From positions 33,535 through 97,534 of the forward strand of contig NZ_FNIV01000012.1 of assembly GCF_900104135.1 (NCBI RefSeq): a DNA stretch of 64,000 nucleotides, written 5' to 3'. Position 1 is the stretch's first letter, and each line of letters opens with the position of its first letter. The translations under genes and the position numbers were made by a program. Positions 63,647 to 64,000 of the stretch are shown piece after piece. The stretch is from Halomonas shengliensis (GTDB lineage: Bacteria; Pseudomonadota; Gammaproteobacteria; Pseudomonadales; Halomonadaceae). The notes under the pieces were generated by a model, which saw nothing but the letters and a program-made list of their open reading frames with translations, did not search any database and was not told the DNA's origin.

Positions 63647-63673
63647 GAAACCCCGACCAATGGCCGGGGTTTC
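63647..63673 (-). terminator. rRNA operon terminator (proximal)
   Basis: GAAACCCCG (63647-63655) and CGGGGTTTC (63665-63673), 9-bp stem, located 8 bases after the 5S 3' end. On the minus strand the trailing sequence is TCGTTC, a weak T tract. The distal hairpin may act as back-up. Confidence 0.8.
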
Positions 63674-63681
63674 TGAAGAAG

Positions 63682-63800
63682 TGCCTGACGATGACCTACT
63701 CTCACATGGGGAAACCCCACACTACCATCGGCGCTGAGCGGTTTCACTGCTGAGTTCGGCATGGGATCAGGTGGTTCACGCTCGCTATGATCGTCAGGCG
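63682..63800 (-). rRNA. rrf: 5S ribosomal RNA
   Basis: On the minus strand the segment matches 5S rRNA throughout: GCCTGACGAT at the 5' end pairs with ATCGTCAGGC at the 3' end. The internal CCCATGCCGAACTCAG, GAAACCGC, GCGCCGATGGTAGTGTGGGG and CCCATGTGAGAGTAGG are conserved blocks. About 119 bases; ends placed within a few bases from the terminal helix. Confidence 0.96.
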
Positions 63801-63876
63801 AAAAGGGTGCGAATCATGCTGGCGAGATCGTCTCGCGTATCCGGCCGTGTGTCATCACAGACCGCTTGGGTGTTAT

Positions 63877-64000
63877 ATGGTCAAGCCTCACGGGCCATTA
63901 GTACCGGTTAGCTCAACGCCTTGCAGCGCTTCCACATCCGGCCTATCAACCAGCTGGTCTCGCTGGGCCCTTCAGGAGGCTCGAGGCCTCGGGGAGATCT
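63877..64000 (-). rRNA. rrl: 23S ribosomal RNA, 3' end only
   Basis: The minus strand reads as the extreme 3' end of 23S rRNA: TGGTTGATAGGCCGGATGTG, GCGCTGCAAGGCGTTGAGC, TAACCGGTACTAATGGCCCG and the terminal TGAGGCTTGACCAT. The gene continues beyond the window. The 76 bases between 23S and 5S (63801-63876) hold no tRNA. Confidence 0.96.

Noticed and set aside
63801..63876. A tRNA gene in the 23S-5S spacer
   Set aside because: The 76 bases cannot be folded into a cloverleaf and lack the GTTCRAN motif of the T loop.

Overview
The window is a contiguous piece of a high-GC gammaproteobacterial chromosome. The gene set (YeeN-type YebC, umuDC, GlnE, DbpA, MltF and TesB close to E. coli, a full pca cluster, several GGDEF/EAL proteins, DUF4399, RIO kinase) and the codon use point to Halomonas or a close relative. 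That assignment is inferred from remembered family patterns, not from a search. No insertion sequence, prophage, integrase or CRISPR array is visible.

Layout. 1-6050: housekeeping genes (purL, cut by the left edge; mltF; tadA; tesB), then tRNA-Thr(CGT) with a terminator. 6.5-16.4 kb: two large membrane GGDEF/EAL proteins flanking an SDR, a LexA-controlled umuDC operon and a small exported protein. 16.5-33.6 kb: assorted metabolic and stress genes (MgtC/DUF4010 membrane protein, MDR oxidoreductase, creatinase-like M24 protein, YeeN, a frameshifted glutaredoxin-DsbD-like gene, DUF4399, RIO kinase and DbpA, a third diguanylate cyclase, a dihydrolipoamide dehydrogenase-like enzyme, HIT protein, LdcA, RlpA-like, argO/argP, yghU).

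33.7-57 kb is a catabolic island for aromatic compounds. Its left part carries a salicylate hydroxylase with its NahR-like regulator and a periplasmic binding protein. The middle is a p-cresol operon (pchC-pchX-pchF-aldehyde dehydrogenase-porin-aryl alcohol dehydrogenase) with a divergent XylR/DmpR-type sigma-54 activator. The right part is the protocatechuate branch of the beta-ketoadipate pathway: pcaB, then pcaI-pcaJ-pcaF-pcaL(DC fusion)-pcaQ-pcaH-pcaG, followed by a beta-keto-acid cleavage enzyme and an NTF2-like protein. It has an IclR-type regulator with two recognisable operators and a PcaQ-type palindrome. Together these convert p-cresol to 4-hydroxybenzoate and protocatechuate to succinyl-CoA plus acetyl-CoA. 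The linking 4-hydroxybenzoate hydroxylase (pobA), and catechol 1,2-dioxygenase for the salicylate branch, are not in the window.

57-63.5 kb returns to housekeeping on the minus strand (trmB-like, SMR exporter, dacB, dgkA, glnE, aroQ). The window ends in the 3' end of an rRNA operon on the minus strand (23S end, 5S, two terminators and a degenerate second copy of the 5S 3' end).

Most notable signals: three perfect tandem CGCCCGC heptamers that put a thiol-redox gene out of frame and would restore it if one unit were lost (a possible phase-variable switch or a sequencing error); a BKACE enzyme attached to the pca operon that could in principle finish 3-oxoadipate breakdown in one step; a Tat-type signal on PchX; and a nested symmetrical inverted repeat upstream of a c-di-GMP enzyme.
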